From NCBI RefSeq assembly GCF_028737325.1, contig NZ_JAQZCH010000001.1:124001-188000 (forward strand): DNA of 64,000 bases, read 5' to 3'. Within the stretch, counting starts at the first letter, position 1. Every line of letters begins with the position of its first letter. Below, in pieces: positions 9,301-17,822 of this stretch. The position numbers and the translations under genes were made by a program. The notes beneath the pieces were generated by a model. It did no database searches. It was not told the origin of the DNA and saw nothing but the letters and a program-made list of their open reading frames with translations. This DNA is from Microbacterium thalli. Its GTDB lineage: Bacteria > Actinomycetota > Actinomycetes > Actinomycetales > Microbacteriaceae.

Positions 9301-9751
9301 CGGCCGCCTGCCAGGGTCCGTCGCGCTCGACCATCTTCAGGTCGCCCCGCAGCGCGGGGTCGGACGTGCCGGCGCTGGTGATCGCGGTGATCCCCCCGCT
9401 GCCCGGGTCGAACGCGCCGACGAGCAGCCGGGTCGGGTCGCCGTCGACCGTCGGCAGCGTGTAATCGGCCGTGCCGGCGACGACGTGGACGAGGGTGTAC
9501 TGACCGTCGCCGGGCTTCGTGGCCGTGCCGCCGACGGCGATCGCGCCCTCCGTCTCGTCGTTGCCGAGGACGGCGTCCTCGCGCGCGTAGACGGTGTAGC
9601 CGCCCCCGATGGCGAAGGGGTTGAACGACTCCGGGTAGGCCGCGTGGGCGGGCTCCGCCGGCGCCGCCACGGCGATGGAGGCGATGAGCGAGACGGCGAC
9701 GACGGATGCTGCGCCGATCCGCCCCCTCGTCCGAGCGGTGGCGATCGGCAT
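6362..9751 (-). CDS. LPxTG surface protein, choice-of-anchor A domain plus six DUF5979-like repeats
   Basis: The 1129-residue protein has an N-terminal signal peptide (residues 1-35), then a choice-of-anchor A domain to about residue 375, beginning ESFNPFAIGGGYTVYA. About six Ig-like repeats of roughly 110 residues follow (each starting GTFxVxK or similar), resembling DUF5979. The end has a full sorting signal: LPTTG at 1097, a hydrophobic helix and an RRRR tail. It is exported and probably linked to the wall or pilus by sortase. GAGGAGACG precedes the start. It is divergent from the second large LPxTG gene and reads toward the GH13 gene 73 bases away. Confidence 0.85.
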   Translation of the reverse strand: MPIATARTRGRIGAASVVAVSLIASIAVAAPAEPAHAAYPESFNPFAIGGGYTVYAREDAVLGNDETEGAIAVGGTATKPGDGQYTLVHVVAGTADYTLPTVDGDPTRLLVGAFDPGSGGITAITSAGTSDPALRGDLKMVERDGPWQAAARADWLRLNLDASQPDLTPLIDATHQRYPDDAEPPTGAVGGGSIYTADASADAVAGYVESAREASYEQAAACLADIADPALGAGFPVTIAEDVGDRIVLGPLSATRPNVVDYDDIAGAALLQFSPGPEPGVPNPLVIRVPAGTTEVVGARVDPQGAYSPYIMWDLSALTGEVSVTAAQARIDGSIYAPDADITVTASPLDGQIIGRNVTTGGGEVHSFFFAGAISCAADEGTFRIRKALEGIDPAAVAGVTFAVNYTATTPSGDEVRGSFELPADGTWVPAGEDFPVGTVVEFAEIPPASIPGYEWAAPAITPDPLVVTAGATADVVVTNEATPLVGTFSVSKRIATAAGPLPDVPDGSVEVTWTATRGGAALDSGVLEVPFDGTPASPDEQFPLGTRITLSEDLSSISAPDGYRWTSATWDPGRVITIADTGTAAVVLTNTVAPEVEPRSISIVKHTVGAAGDLGYAYSVSYNIDPVEPGTEARRTREIAVGEPVVLTDVETGAQFLRLAEPIPLLDGEPVDVSDWEAPVFRVATEGGIETFTAGGFEGQVPLEDAVVDIPLPASGDISVEVTNELREGTFAVQKRFEGIVPDDLPDGTLFTAEWTATTPDGEVTAGRVRVPVDGAPVSPLDASGDPLLFPYGTVVEFREAPAPLQRGVTWVSTSFTPGTLTIGDDDAAVAVETMTNAATFDRGTFQVAKDLAGVTPEQLSTDTFLVGYLALLPTGAVDVGTIVLPADGTPVGPLDDAGAPRTFPVGTRIVLAEAPPDEATLPEDYDWARPTWSPSRSLTIAATEQTPTIVVTNSAVQYAMVSLTKTVDDAAGLVADDVAFDIAWWLDDERQPDLTLAAGETVASDRFPVGSIIEAEEPRPADVPGGTWQDPVWTLDGEVLPVQSNGRVVVPVSASGQQTIAIVLENILRPQVPDEPAVPDEPGDDTGTPDAAGSLPTTGGSFSPLLPAAGILFLLLGSALVARRRRV

Positions 9752-10076
9752 GGCGTCTCCTCGGTCGGTGGCGACTCCGCCGATCGATCGACGGGCATTC
9801 CGCCGGGTCAGTCAAGCACCTGGGCGCGCCCGGGGGAACCCTGGGCGAAGAACGCGATCGCCGCGCTAGATGAGAGCCGGCTCATCTAGCGTCGAAGACC
9901 TTGACTGCCATTCCCGGCGTCCTTACGCTCGGCAGTGCACGATCGGTCGAAGGAAATACTGAGGATCGAAGTCGGCAATCCTGATCTACCGACTCTTCGA
10001 GTCTCGACCCGATCCGCGACGACCACCCGACAACGCCCGTCGCCCCCTCGCCTTCGACCCCGGAGATGGCACAGCC
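9752..10076. other. divergent intergenic region of the surface-protein locus
   Basis: These 325 bases separate the start codons of the two giant LPxTG genes and must hold both promoters. No gene is seen. The outstanding element is the long palindrome at 9864-9891. A purine-rich GGAGATGGC lies before the 10077 start. Confidence 0.6.
9864..9891. promoter_or_regulatory. 11-base perfect palindrome between divergent surface genes
   Basis: CGCTAGATGAG (9864-9874) and CTCATCTAGCG (9881-9891) flank an AGCCGG centre. The long symmetric dyad lies between two divergent genes, where a transcription terminator is not expected. It is therefore more likely an operator for both promoters, although an RNA hairpin in either leader is possible. 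Confidence 0.5.
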
Positions 10077-13000
10077 ATGGCCTCTATCCGTCGTGCCCGC
10101 GCGCAGCGCGGCGCTCGCGCCCACCGCATCCGCGGTGCAGCGGCGTACGCAGCGGTGGCGGCCCTGACGCTGGGGCTGCTGTCGACGCCGGTCGGTGCCG
10201 CCGCCCTCCCGTCGGCTGCGGCCGGTTCGGTCGACGAGCCCGTGCTCCCGCCCGCGCCCGCCGACACACCGGCAGCCGACGCCACGGACGCGCCGCCCCC
10301 GCCGACACCCGCGCCCGCGGCGACGGCGGCCCCGGACACCGGCGTCGCGGACGCGCCGTCGCCGACACCGCCGGATCCAGCCGACGACACGACGCCGGCC
10401 CCCTCGCCGTCTCCCGCCCCCGAGGGGATCACGCCCACTCCCGAGCCCGACCCGACGGTCGCGCTCTCGACCCGCGCCACCCGCGCGGCACGAGCGCCAC
10501 CCGGCGAGGCGCGCATCGGCATCCTGGCGGCCGGGGTGCCGGAAGGACCGCGGCCGGTCTGGCAGGAGTCCTTCGAGCAGGGCCTGACCACGACCACCCC
10601 CAGTGGGGTGACGACCTACGCCGCCAACCGGTTCGCCGCCTCGAGCGGCTGGGCGATCGGCACCAACTGCACCGGTGTCCTGGTGAACTTCACCGCCACC
10701 TACCCCAACGCGAGCTTCTGCCCGACGCAGACCGTCCTCGGGGTCGGGCAATCCTCCCTCGCCGCACGCGAGACCCGTCGCCTGGCCGATGCCCTCGGCC
10801 AGCTCGCGGCCGGCGTGGTCGGCGGCACTGCGGCCAACGCGCCGGTGAACGGCTCGACGAGCGGCACCACCGGAACGCAGAGCAACCACGCGCTCGTCGC
10901 GCTGCCCTACGCGACCGTCGCGGGCGGCACGACGGTGGCCCAGACGAACGCCGCGATCGGCGTCGCGGCTGCGGGCTCGCGCTACTACACGCTGCGTTTC
11001 GACGCCGCGGGAGCACAGTGCGGCACGAACAACGCATCGCTGTCACTGTCGCTGTTCACGGGCACGACCACGCTGCTGAACGCCTTCCCGACGCCGGTCG
11101 TGCCGTGCGCCGCTACGGGATCGGTTTTCTACAGCTCCCCCGCGCAGCCGACCCTCGGCACCCTCGGTGGTGTCGTCGATCCGGCCATCTCGCCGTCGGC
11201 GCGCGCAGCGACGTACACCGGAACGGCGGCCTCGTTGCTGACTCCGGCGCAGATCTCCGCCGCACAGGTGCGACTCACCAACACGGTGACGGGCACCGGC
11301 AGTGCCTTCGGCGTCGACAACCTCCGCGTCCTCGACGTCTCGCCGGCCCTCGACGCCGCGTTTTCACCGTCGCCCGCGGTCGCCACGACGCCGACGACGC
11401 TCACCTACACGGTCACCAACACCGCCGACCTGCTCGCGAAGACCGACTGGAACTTCGCCGCGACGCTGCCGAGCGGGCTCGTCGTGGCGCCGGCCCCCGG
11501 TGTCGGCGGCACGTGCACGAACGTCACGGGAACGGCGTACAGCGTCACGGCCGCCGCAGGAGCCGGGACGATCACCGTCGCCGGCGGCGACCTCGCGGCG
11601 GGCCAGACCACGTGCACCGTCACCGTCACCGTCGTCGCGGCCACGGCCGGCACGTATTCGAGCGGCACGGTGACCGCCGGCGGCCTCATCGTCTCGCCCG
11701 CCGCCCCGCTCACCGTGCAGCCGGCGACCACCGTGACTGTGCGGAAGATCATCACCGCGCGCACGTCGCCGACCGATCAGTTCACCCTGTCGGTCCGCAG
11801 CGGCACGACGGTGCTCGGCTCGGCCACCACCTCGGGCACCGCCGCCGACGTGCAGGCAGCTCAGGTCGGCCCGATCGCCGTCCCGGCGGGCAGCACCGTC
11901 ACCATCCACGAGACGGCGAGCGCCGGCGCCGGGCTCGGGTACGGCGCCACGTACGAGTGCGTGCGTTCCGGCACCGTGATCGCAGCCGGGACTTCGCCCT
12001 CCGGCAGCCTCACGATGCCGGCGGAGCAGGGCGCGCAGGTCGTCTGCACCTTCACGAACGCCCCCCAGCAGCCGCGCCTGCAGTGCGACACCAACCATTA
12101 CTACGCCGTCACGGCCGACGGAACGCTCGTGCAGGGAGACATCGTCAGCGGCGGGGTCGCGAACGTCGGCACCTGGAACGTCGGCACGAACGCGAACGCG
12201 CTCGGCATCAGCCCCGGGGGTGAGACGGCGTACGCCCTGCAACGCTCGACGGATGCCACCGACGTGGCGGCCATCCTGAAGTGGACGCCCTCCGGCGGGT
12301 TCCAGACACTCGCCGGCACGGCGTACACGACCGTCGGCGGCGGCGCCGAGGTGCCGGGCTCGCTCGTCGCCGGCGCGGTCGACCCGCGGACGGGTCGCTA
12401 CGTGTTCGGCAAGTACAACGGATCGGCGTTCCACCTGTGGAGCTTCACCGAGTCCGCCCCCGCCGCCTCGCGCTACAGCTACATCGGCAGCTTCGCCACG
12501 ACGGGTTCACCCGACGGCAACGGCGACCTCGCCTTCGACGCCGCCGGCAACCTCTACGTCCTGGGGGCCTCGGTCGACGCCAACGGGCAGAGCTCGGCGG
12601 TCATCTTCACGATCACCGCCGAGAGCCTCGCCACCGCGAGCGGAGGCAGCCTGCCGGTCGGCGCGACGACCTCGCGCACGCTGACCGGCCTCGACGCCAC
12701 CCCGGCGTTCGGCGCCGCGAACGGCATCGCGTTCTCGCCCCGCGGCACGGCGTACGTCTCGAGCGGAACGGCCGCATACGAGTTCGACGCCACCACGTGG
12801 GCCCGCATCCCGGGCTCGTCGCGCACGACCGTCGCCCACACCGACCTCGCGTCGTGCACCTCGCCCTCGTCGATCACCGTGCTCAAGAACGTGGTCGGCC
12901 GAGCGGCGGCATCCGATCAGTTCACCCTCACACTGACCAACGGCGCCACAACCGTCGCGACGACCACGACGACCGGCTCCGCGACCGGTCGCCAGACCCG

Positions 13001-14399
13001 CCAGATCGGTCCCGCGCCCGCGCCGGTCGGAGCGACGTTCTCGTTCTCCGAGACGATGGCCGCCGGTTCGGCCTCGGCGATCGGCGTCTACACGGTCGTG
13101 AACGAGTGCTGGGCAGACGGGGTGCGCCTGAGCAACGCCGCCGCGACGTCGGGGTCGGTGACGATCCCGAATCGCCAGAGCGTCAACGTCGTCTGCACGC
13201 TGTTCAACTCGCCGCGCCCCGCCGCCAGCGTCACCCTCACCAAACAAGTGCTCGATCCGGTGACCGGGACCGCTGCGCCCGCCGCCGGTTGGACGCTGGG
13301 CACCACGGCCGTCGCGACGACCGGGACGGCGACCGTCCTGCCCTCGGAGGCCCCGCGCCAGCAGACGGATGCCGCCGGGCGCGCGGTCTGGAGCGTCCTC
13401 TTCGGATCGGCTGCGTCGCGAGCGACCCTCACGATCAGCGAGGAGCAGCGCACCGGGTTCGTCTTCGATCGCGGCTCGTGCACCGTCAACGGCGCGGCCA
13501 CGCCCGTGACGTTCACGACGAGCGGCAGCATCGTCAGCGCGTCGATCCCGGGCGTCGCCTCGAGTGCGGTCGTCGCGTGCACGATCGTGAACCGGCCCGC
13601 CGCGAACCTCAGCCTGACGAAGGTCGTCTCGTTCGGCTCCGCGGTTCCGAGCGACTGGGTGCTGTCGGCCGCCGCTCCCGCGGGGTCGACCGCGCTCGCG
13701 GGACCGCGCGGACGCAGCGGCACCGGCGCTGTCTCGGCCGTGCCCGTCACCCCCGGCATCCCGTACCGCCTGAGCGAGTCGGGACCGCTGACGACCTATG
13801 TGCAGGTCGGCGACTGGCGCTGCGTCGACGCGAACGGCGCGACCGTGCCGGTGAGCTCCGCGGGCGACGTCACGCTCGCCGCGGGAGCGGACGTGACGTG
13901 CTCCGTGACCAACGCGACCGCGACGCTCACGGTCGTGAAGGAGGTCGTCGGGGCGCAGGACGGGTTCCGGCCCGCCGACTGGACGATCACCGCGACACCC
14001 GACGTGTTCGCCGGCGGAACCGTGCCCACGCAATCGCGGCCCGGAGCCGCCTATGCACCCGGGGGCAACGCGAGCAGCACCTTCGAGGTGCGCCCGGGCC
14101 ACGGGTACACCCTCAGCGAGGAACCGACGCGCTCCGGCTCGCGGCTGGCGTATCAGACGCTGCGGCTCGAACGGCTGGTCGGCTCGACCTGGACGGCCGT
14201 TCCTTCCGCGGCGATCGTGGCGCCCGCTCCCGGCGAGAACGCCGTCTACCGCTTCGTCAACGCCCCGGTGCAGCCGACGACGCTGCCGCTGACCGGCGGA
14301 ACCGGCGCGGACGCCTTCTTCATCGCCGGCGCCGCCCTCCTGGGCCTCGTCGCGATAGCGATCTTCCTTCGGACGATGCGAAGGAGGCGGCTGATGTGA
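10077..14399 (+). CDS. giant LPxTG surface protein, probable pilus-tip or adhesin subunit
   Basis: The 1440-residue protein has a signal peptide (about residues 1-45, after basic RRARAQRGAR), then a Pro/Ala/Asp-rich linker to about 140. A large N-terminal region reads like a DUF11/isopeptide-type adhesin, followed by several Ig-like and SpaA-like repeats (SITVLKNVVGRAAASDQF-type starts). LPLTG at 1403, a hydrophobic helix and an RRRR tail form the sorting signal. It is followed at 86 bases by the SpaH-like pilin and then the class C sortase, so it likely forms the tip or a minor pilin. Ligand unknown. Confidence 0.85.
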   Translation: MASIRRARAQRGARAHRIRGAAAYAAVAALTLGLLSTPVGAAALPSAAAGSVDEPVLPPAPADTPAADATDAPPPPTPAPAATAAPDTGVADAPSPTPPDPADDTTPAPSPSPAPEGITPTPEPDPTVALSTRATRAARAPPGEARIGILAAGVPEGPRPVWQESFEQGLTTTTPSGVTTYAANRFAASSGWAIGTNCTGVLVNFTATYPNASFCPTQTVLGVGQSSLAARETRRLADALGQLAAGVVGGTAANAPVNGSTSGTTGTQSNHALVALPYATVAGGTTVAQTNAAIGVAAAGSRYYTLRFDAAGAQCGTNNASLSLSLFTGTTTLLNAFPTPVVPCAATGSVFYSSPAQPTLGTLGGVVDPAISPSARAATYTGTAASLLTPAQISAAQVRLTNTVTGTGSAFGVDNLRVLDVSPALDAAFSPSPAVATTPTTLTYTVTNTADLLAKTDWNFAATLPSGLVVAPAPGVGGTCTNVTGTAYSVTAAAGAGTITVAGGDLAAGQTTCTVTVTVVAATAGTYSSGTVTAGGLIVSPAAPLTVQPATTVTVRKIITARTSPTDQFTLSVRSGTTVLGSATTSGTAADVQAAQVGPIAVPAGSTVTIHETASAGAGLGYGATYECVRSGTVIAAGTSPSGSLTMPAEQGAQVVCTFTNAPQQPRLQCDTNHYYAVTADGTLVQGDIVSGGVANVGTWNVGTNANALGISPGGETAYALQRSTDATDVAAILKWTPSGGFQTLAGTAYTTVGGGAEVPGSLVAGAVDPRTGRYVFGKYNGSAFHLWSFTESAPAASRYSYIGSFATTGSPDGNGDLAFDAAGNLYVLGASVDANGQSSAVIFTITAESLATASGGSLPVGATTSRTLTGLDATPAFGAANGIAFSPRGTAYVSSGTAAYEFDATTWARIPGSSRTTVAHTDLASCTSPSSITVLKNVVGRAAASDQFTLTLTNGATTVATTTTTGSATGRQTRQIGPAPAPVGATFSFSETMAAGSASAIGVYTVVNECWADGVRLSNAAATSGSVTIPNRQSVNVVCTLFNSPRPAASVTLTKQVLDPVTGTAAPAAGWTLGTTAVATTGTATVLPSEAPRQQTDAAGRAVWSVLFGSAASRATLTISEEQRTGFVFDRGSCTVNGAATPVTFTTSGSIVSASIPGVASSAVVACTIVNRPAANLSLTKVVSFGSAVPSDWVLSAAAPAGSTALAGPRGRSGTGAVSAVPVTPGIPYRLSESGPLTTYVQVGDWRCVDANGATVPVSSAGDVTLAAGADVTCSVTNATATLTVVKEVVGAQDGFRPADWTITATPDVFAGGTVPTQSRPGAAYAPGGNASSTFEVRPGHGYTLSEEPTRSGSRLAYQTLRLERLVGSTWTAVPSAAIVAPAPGENAVYRFVNAPVQPTTLPLTGGTGADAFFIAGAALLGLVAIAIFLRTMRRRRLM

Positions 14400-14484
14400 T
14401 TCACGCCCCACCCGTCGGCCGGCGGCATCCATTGTTCCGACGACTCCCTCGATACACAGACCTCACACCTGACAGGAGAAACTT

Positions 14485-15975
14485 ATGACCACCTCACTTC
14501 GGAAGCGGGTGAGTGCCGCTCTCGGCATCCTCGCTCTGGGGGCCGCGACCGCGCTCGTCGCGGTGACGCCCGCCCACGCGGAGCCCGGCAACATCGACCC
14601 GGACATCCCGCGTTCGCTCACGGTGCACAAGTACGCGCTCGGGCCTTCGAGCCCGCAGGACATCGGCACCGGCCAGGAGCTGGCGACCCCGCCCGCGGGC
14701 ACCCCGCTCGCCGGCGCCGTCTTCACCGCCTCGCTCGTGGCCGACGTCGACCTCTCGACCCCCGAGGGCTGGTCGACCGCGGCCAACCTCACGCCGGCGA
14801 CGGCCGCGGGTCGCCTGTCGACGACGAGCTTCGCCTCGACGCCGTCAGCGCCGGGGACGGGCATCGCGACCTTCCCCGCCGACATGCCGATCGGTCTGTA
14901 CCTCGTGACCGAGACCACGCTGCCGGAAGAGGCGACCAACCCCTCGGCGCCGTTCCTCGTCACGCTGCCGTTCCCGACCGGTCCCACCGGCGCTCCGGCG
15001 AACGAGTGGATCTACGACGTGCACGTCTACCCGAAGAACGCGGTGACCGACGTCACCAAGACCCGGGTGCCCGCACCGGCGAACTCGGCCGAGGCCCGCA
15101 ACCCCGACCTCATCCGCTGGGCGATCGCGTCCGCGATCCCGACGCTCGCCGCCGGTGACAGCATCGAGGTGTTCGACCTCGCCGACACCATCCCGGCGCA
15201 GCTCGAGTACGTCACTGCCCCGCCCACCGGCGTGGCCCCGACGAACGTCGTCGTCACCAGCGCCGCGGGTCTGCCGCAGACCTTCACCGAGGGCGCGGAC
15301 TACAACCTCGTGACGGAGGGGAGCACGCTGACCCTGGAGTTCACGTCCACCGGTCTCACCCGGCTCACCGGATTGCAGGGCGGCGTCGTGTCGTTCAACG
15401 TGCTCACCCGCGCGATCGCGATCCCCGCCGACGGCCGCATCGTCAACACCGCGACCGGCACGATCAACGGCTCGAGCGAGACGGTCGTCGGTGTGACGCC
15501 GATCGGCCAGCTCACGGTGTTCGCCTTCGAGGGTCCGACCAACGACCGCATCGCCCTTGCCGGCGCCGTCTACCAGGTCTTCCTCACCGAGGAAGACGCC
15601 ATCCGCGGCATCAACCCGATCACGGTGGACGGCATCTCGCAGTGGACGTCGGGAGCCGACGGCTACGTGGAGATCCCGATCGTCACCCCGGGCAACTACT
15701 GGGTGCGCGAGATGACGCCTCCGGCAGGCTTCCAGCCGCCGTCGCCGGACCGCGTCTTCACGCAGGTCGTCGCCGGTGAGACCTCGACGACCCCGCCGAT
15801 CCAGAACTACGTCGAGTTCACCCACAGCCAGGTGCCCGCGTGGGCCCTGCCGCTGACCGGTGGCGACGGCGCGCGCTGGTTCGGCATCGGCGGTGGCGCC
15901 CTGCTCGCCACGATGCTCGGTGCCGCCCTGATCCTCTCCCGCCGTCGCGCCGCCGCTGCGCGCGTCTCGGCCTGA
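14485..15975 (+). CDS. SpaH/EbpB-type major pilin, LPxTG-anchored
   Basis: The 496-residue protein begins with a signal peptide (cleavage near AHAEP, about residue 33). A pilin motif follows with the polymerising Lys in the segment WIYDVHVYPKNAV, then Ig-like domains, an E-box-like sequence (YWVREMTPPAGF) and LPLTG at residue 455 before the membrane helix and basic tail. These are the hallmarks of Gram-positive backbone pilins: the motif lysine is joined by sortase to the sorting threonine of the next subunit. AGGAGA lies before the start. The dedicated sortase follows 12 bases downstream. Confidence 0.92.
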   Translation: MTTSLRKRVSAALGILALGAATALVAVTPAHAEPGNIDPDIPRSLTVHKYALGPSSPQDIGTGQELATPPAGTPLAGAVFTASLVADVDLSTPEGWSTAANLTPATAAGRLSTTSFASTPSAPGTGIATFPADMPIGLYLVTETTLPEEATNPSAPFLVTLPFPTGPTGAPANEWIYDVHVYPKNAVTDVTKTRVPAPANSAEARNPDLIRWAIASAIPTLAAGDSIEVFDLADTIPAQLEYVTAPPTGVAPTNVVVTSAAGLPQTFTEGADYNLVTEGSTLTLEFTSTGLTRLTGLQGGVVSFNVLTRAIAIPADGRIVNTATGTINGSSETVVGVTPIGQLTVFAFEGPTNDRIALAGAVYQVFLTEEDAIRGINPITVDGISQWTSGADGYVEIPIVTPGNYWVREMTPPAGFQPPSPDRVFTQVVAGETSTTPPIQNYVEFTHSQVPAWALPLTGGDGARWFGIGGGALLATMLGAALILSRRRAAAARVSA

Positions 15976-15987
15976 GGTCCGCACCCC

Positions 15988-16953
15988 ATGACGACGACGG
16001 CGGAGCCTCCCTCTCGAGCGGAGCTCCGCCGTCGTCCGCGGTGGCGGCTGTCGATCGCGTCGCTGCTCATCGCGACCGGGGCTGTCGTCGCCGCGGGGCT
16101 ACTGCTGTACCCGTCCGCGGCGGCGTGGTTCAGCCAGTACGAGCAGTCCCAGCAGATCGACGGCTACTCGGACCAGGTGCGCGACCTGGGCGCCGAGACC
16201 ATCGAGCAGAAGCTCGACGCAGCCCGCGAGTACAACCAGCGGCTCGCCCCCGCCGGCGCCGAGATCGGCGCCCATGAACGACTTCCCATCGCCAACGCAC
16301 CCGATCAGGGCGATGCCTACGCGTCACAGCTGCGCGGTGCCGACGGTGGCCTGATGGCACGGCTGCGCATCCCCGACATCGACGTCGACCTGCCGATCTT
16401 CCACGGCACGAGCGAAGCCGTGCTCCACGCCGGTGTCGGCCACCTCGAAGGCACCGCGCTGCCCGTAGGCGGCCCCAGCACCCACTCCGTCCTCACCGCC
16501 CACCGCGGTCTCGCCTCGGCCGAACTCTTCACGCATCTCGACCGGGTCGCCGTGGGCGACACCTTCACCGTCGAGGTGTTCGGCGAGGTGCTCTCCTACC
16601 GGGTCATCGAGACCCACGTCGTCGAGCCCGACCAGACGCAGGCGCTCGTCCCGCGCGTCGGCCAGGATCTGATGACGCTCGTCACCTGCACTCCGCTCGG
16701 CGTCAACAGCCACCGCATCCTGGTGACCGGGGAGCGCATCATCCCGACCCCCCAGGCCGACCTCGATGCGCAGGGCGAACGTCCCGACATCCCGCGGTTC
16801 CCCTGGTGGGCCGTCATCGCCGGCGGTGCGCTGGTGCTGGCGATCGGTTACGTCTGGTGGACGGGGCGTCCGGTCCGTCAGGCCGTGGCGACGCCGCGCG
16901 CCGAAACCACCCTCGACGCCGATGCGGCGCGCGACGAGCCGAGGCTCATGTAG
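15988..16953 (+). CDS. srtC: class C (pilin) sortase
   Basis: The 321-residue protein has an N-terminal membrane helix (about residues 20-45). The sortase catalytic residues are His172 in LTAHRG, Cys234 in TLVTC and Arg243 in NSHRILVTGE, and a C-terminal membrane helix follows (about 270-290). The DIDVDLPIFHG segment and the C-terminal helix fit class C enzymes, which polymerise pilins. It lies 12 bases after the pilin gene and would act on it and the two LPxTG partners. Its 3' end overlaps the convergent PAP2 gene by 76 bases. Confidence 0.92.
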   Translation: MTTTAEPPSRAELRRRPRWRLSIASLLIATGAVVAAGLLLYPSAAAWFSQYEQSQQIDGYSDQVRDLGAETIEQKLDAAREYNQRLAPAGAEIGAHERLPIANAPDQGDAYASQLRGADGGLMARLRIPDIDVDLPIFHGTSEAVLHAGVGHLEGTALPVGGPSTHSVLTAHRGLASAELFTHLDRVAVGDTFTVEVFGEVLSYRVIETHVVEPDQTQALVPRVGQDLMTLVTCTPLGVNSHRILVTGERIIPTPQADLDAQGERPDIPRFPWWAVIAGGALVLAIGYVWWTGRPVRQAVATPRAETTLDADAARDEPRLM

Positions 16954-17738
16954 AGCGCCGCGAGCGTCGTCGCGGTGATCGCGATGGCGATCAGCGCCGC
17001 ACTCCACACGGTGCGACCGGTGCCGACGGCGTACGACAGCGACAGCGCGATCGCCGCGACGACCGATCCGGACACCAGGACGGATGTCGCGATGCGCGAG
17101 CGACGCGTCGTGACGACAGCGCGGTCTGCGCCCCCTCCCGGGCGGTGCAGCAGCGCGCGCAGACCCGATGCCGCCGAGCACCAGAACCCGACGATCAGGC
17201 TCGCGGTGACGACGTCGCTCGGGCGATGCCACCCCGCCGCGATCACCCCGAACCCCGACAGGATCGCCCAGCCCGTCAGGACGGGGACGAGCGGGAGCTT
17301 CAGGTGCCGCGGAGCCGCGAAGAGCGCCGCGCAGGCAGCGGCGATCGCGAGGGTCGCGTGCCCCGAGGGCAGCGAGTTGCTGTATTCGTCCAGACCGAGG
17401 GTCAGATCGGGGCGGACGATCACATTGTGCTTCAGGATGTTCGACGTCAGCGCGGCCCCGGCGAAGACGGTCACAGCGATCGCCGCGTCAGCGAAGCGCC
17501 GTCGCGCGAGGGCCAGGACGACGCTGCCGATGACGAGCCCCGCGGCGACGATGACGACGGTGTTCTCACCGAATTGGCGTGCGAGACGCACCGCGGGATC
17601 CGACGACTGGATCGTCGTGTCCATGACCGCCTGGTCGACGAGCTGGCCGTTCGCGGTGAAGACCGACACCGCGACGGTGATAGCCACGGCGAGCGCCTGC
17701 AGGAGGGCCAGCCTCAGGTATTGCGTTCCTCGGTTCAT
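16878..17738 (-). CDS. PAP2-family membrane phosphatase
   Basis: The 286-residue protein has several membrane helices and the PAP2 signature motifs in order: KHNVIVRPD (motif 1 region), SLPSGHATLA (motif 2, with the catalytic-site His) and GWHRPSDVV (motif 3, with the nucleophile His). Such enzymes dephosphorylate lipid phosphates such as phosphatidic acid or undecaprenyl pyrophosphate at the outer membrane face. Its substrate cannot be told. The 3' end overlaps the sortase gene tail to tail. Confidence 0.85.
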   Translation of the reverse strand: MNRGTQYLRLALLQALAVAITVAVSVFTANGQLVDQAVMDTTIQSSDPAVRLARQFGENTVVIVAAGLVIGSVVLALARRRFADAAIAVTVFAGAALTSNILKHNVIVRPDLTLGLDEYSNSLPSGHATLAIAAACAALFAAPRHLKLPLVPVLTGWAILSGFGVIAAGWHRPSDVVTASLIVGFWCSAASGLRALLHRPGGGADRAVVTTRRSRIATSVLVSGSVVAAIALSLSYAVGTGRTVWSAALIAIAITATTLAALYMSLGSSRAASASRVVSARGVATA

Positions 17739-17822
17739 CGCGACATCCCCCTTCCCAACCGTCGACGCTACGGCGAGAAGTTGAGGAATTGATCCACGCG
17801 TGGCCGTCGGGCGACCCGTGGC

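Noticed and set aside
12281..14488. Long open frame in another phase of the giant surface-protein gene
   Set aside because: It is Arg/His-rich without domains, while the overlapping frame has a signal peptide, repeats and LPLTG.
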